From assembly GCF_027579695.1 (NCBI RefSeq), contig NC_083589.1:36786335-36850334 (forward strand): a stretch of DNA of 64,000 nt, written 5' to 3'. The notes under the pieces are model-generated. The model was not told the DNA's origin. It ran no database searches and was given only the letters and a program-made list of their open reading frames with translations. This document shows, piece by piece, positions 63,691 to 64,000 of the stretch. Both the position numbers and the translations under genes were made by a program. Within the stretch, counting starts at the first letter, position 1. Each line of letters begins with the position of its first letter. This DNA comes from Neoarius graeffei (taxonomy: Eukaryota > Chordata > Actinopteri > Siluriformes > Ariidae).

Positions 63691-64000
63691 TCAGAGCGCA
63701 GTCAGGAGCGCGATGGGGGGGGAACAGCCTTGCACAGTGGCTACAGTGTATACATGAGTAGCCTATGCAGTGAACATCAAGACTGCCGCAATGTCGGCTC
63801 AGATTGAAAGTGACGGCAGTGATGACTATGTATACTGGATGTAAGAAAACTCTGCCACAACTTGCCAATCATTTCAATTGTGTGTTTCATTATGTTTTAT
63901 TATTGTTATTATTAGGCTATTATTGGTAATGGTAACGGTAAACATCCGTCAAAATGACCGACAGCCTTCAGATTTTTCCGTCATAGCTAAAAAAAAAAAA

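Larger units (their letters stand above)
60544..64000 (-). mobile_element. hAT element with split transposase (runs off the window)
   Basis: The left end CAGTGGTTGCGTTAGACTTT with TTCACTGTCCGTCATTTTGA begins at 60544; the inverse-like CCGTCAAAATGACCGACAGC at 63946 is near its other end. The minus-strand transposase C-terminus is at 60972-61255 and continues at 62586-62751. A second hAT (61256-62577) and a foldback MITE (63008-63690) are inserted. Confidence 0.7.

Overview
This window is vertebrate, almost certainly teleost fish, nuclear DNA. The reasons are spliced exons with GT/AG borders, CpG-island-like promoters with CCAAT, GC-box, NRF1-like and YY1-like sites, tRNA-derived DANA/mermaid-like SINEs, many Tc1/mariner and hAT elements, CA/CT/TA microsatellites and very few long reading frames. 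The SINE type and the mix of Tc1 families would suit an otophysan such as a catfish, but that is inference. There are no tRNA, rRNA or prokaryotic genes.

Host genes. Two divergent genes are recognised from tiny exons. A minus-strand first coding exon (18051-18201) lies in a GC-rich island and is probably ceramide kinase (cerk). A plus-strand pair of exons (30420-30481 and 42008-42064) joins in phase and matches the N-terminus of the Rab-GAP-type protein TBC1D22A. CERK and TBC1D22A are divergent neighbours in mammals, which supports both calls. Positions 1-18050 are then probably cerk intron 1. Positions 30482-42007 are tbc1d22a intron 1, and everything after 42064 is tbc1d22a intron 2; no exon 3 was found.

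Mobile DNA makes up most of the rest. Region by region: 1-18 kb holds retroposon tails, an element with a decayed THAP exon, an internally repetitive element carrying an exon that begins MATRFASL, a LINE fragment, a hAT element with a BED zinc-finger exon, a foldback hAT MITE and a SINE split by a MITE. The intergenic part, 18.7-30.2 kb, holds a 2.2-kb minisatellite with a 28-bp unit, SINEs, a deleted Tc1 and an RNase-H-bearing LINE that contains a Tc1 that contains a SINE. Intron 1 holds SINEs (two interrupted at the same base by a Harbinger-like element), a broken Tc1 and a MATRF element. Intron 2 holds an inverted-LTR palindrome, a solo LTR, deep MITE nests, an apparently intact 340-codon Tc1 transposase, a transposon with a RecQ-helicase-like exon, a Tc1 with one premature stop, and a hAT transposase gene split by a second hAT element.

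Many insertions are defined to the base by target-site duplications (TSDs): 8 bp for hAT-type elements, TA for Tc1, 3 bp for Harbinger-like, 5 bp for LTR elements, 9 bp for the helicase-bearing element and 10-15 bp for SINEs. No new host pathway is evident. The most distinctive items are the single-TSD inverted LTR pair, the ~91-112 bp hAT-like MITE family, the helicase-exon transposon, the repeated MATRF-exon family and the intact Tc1.
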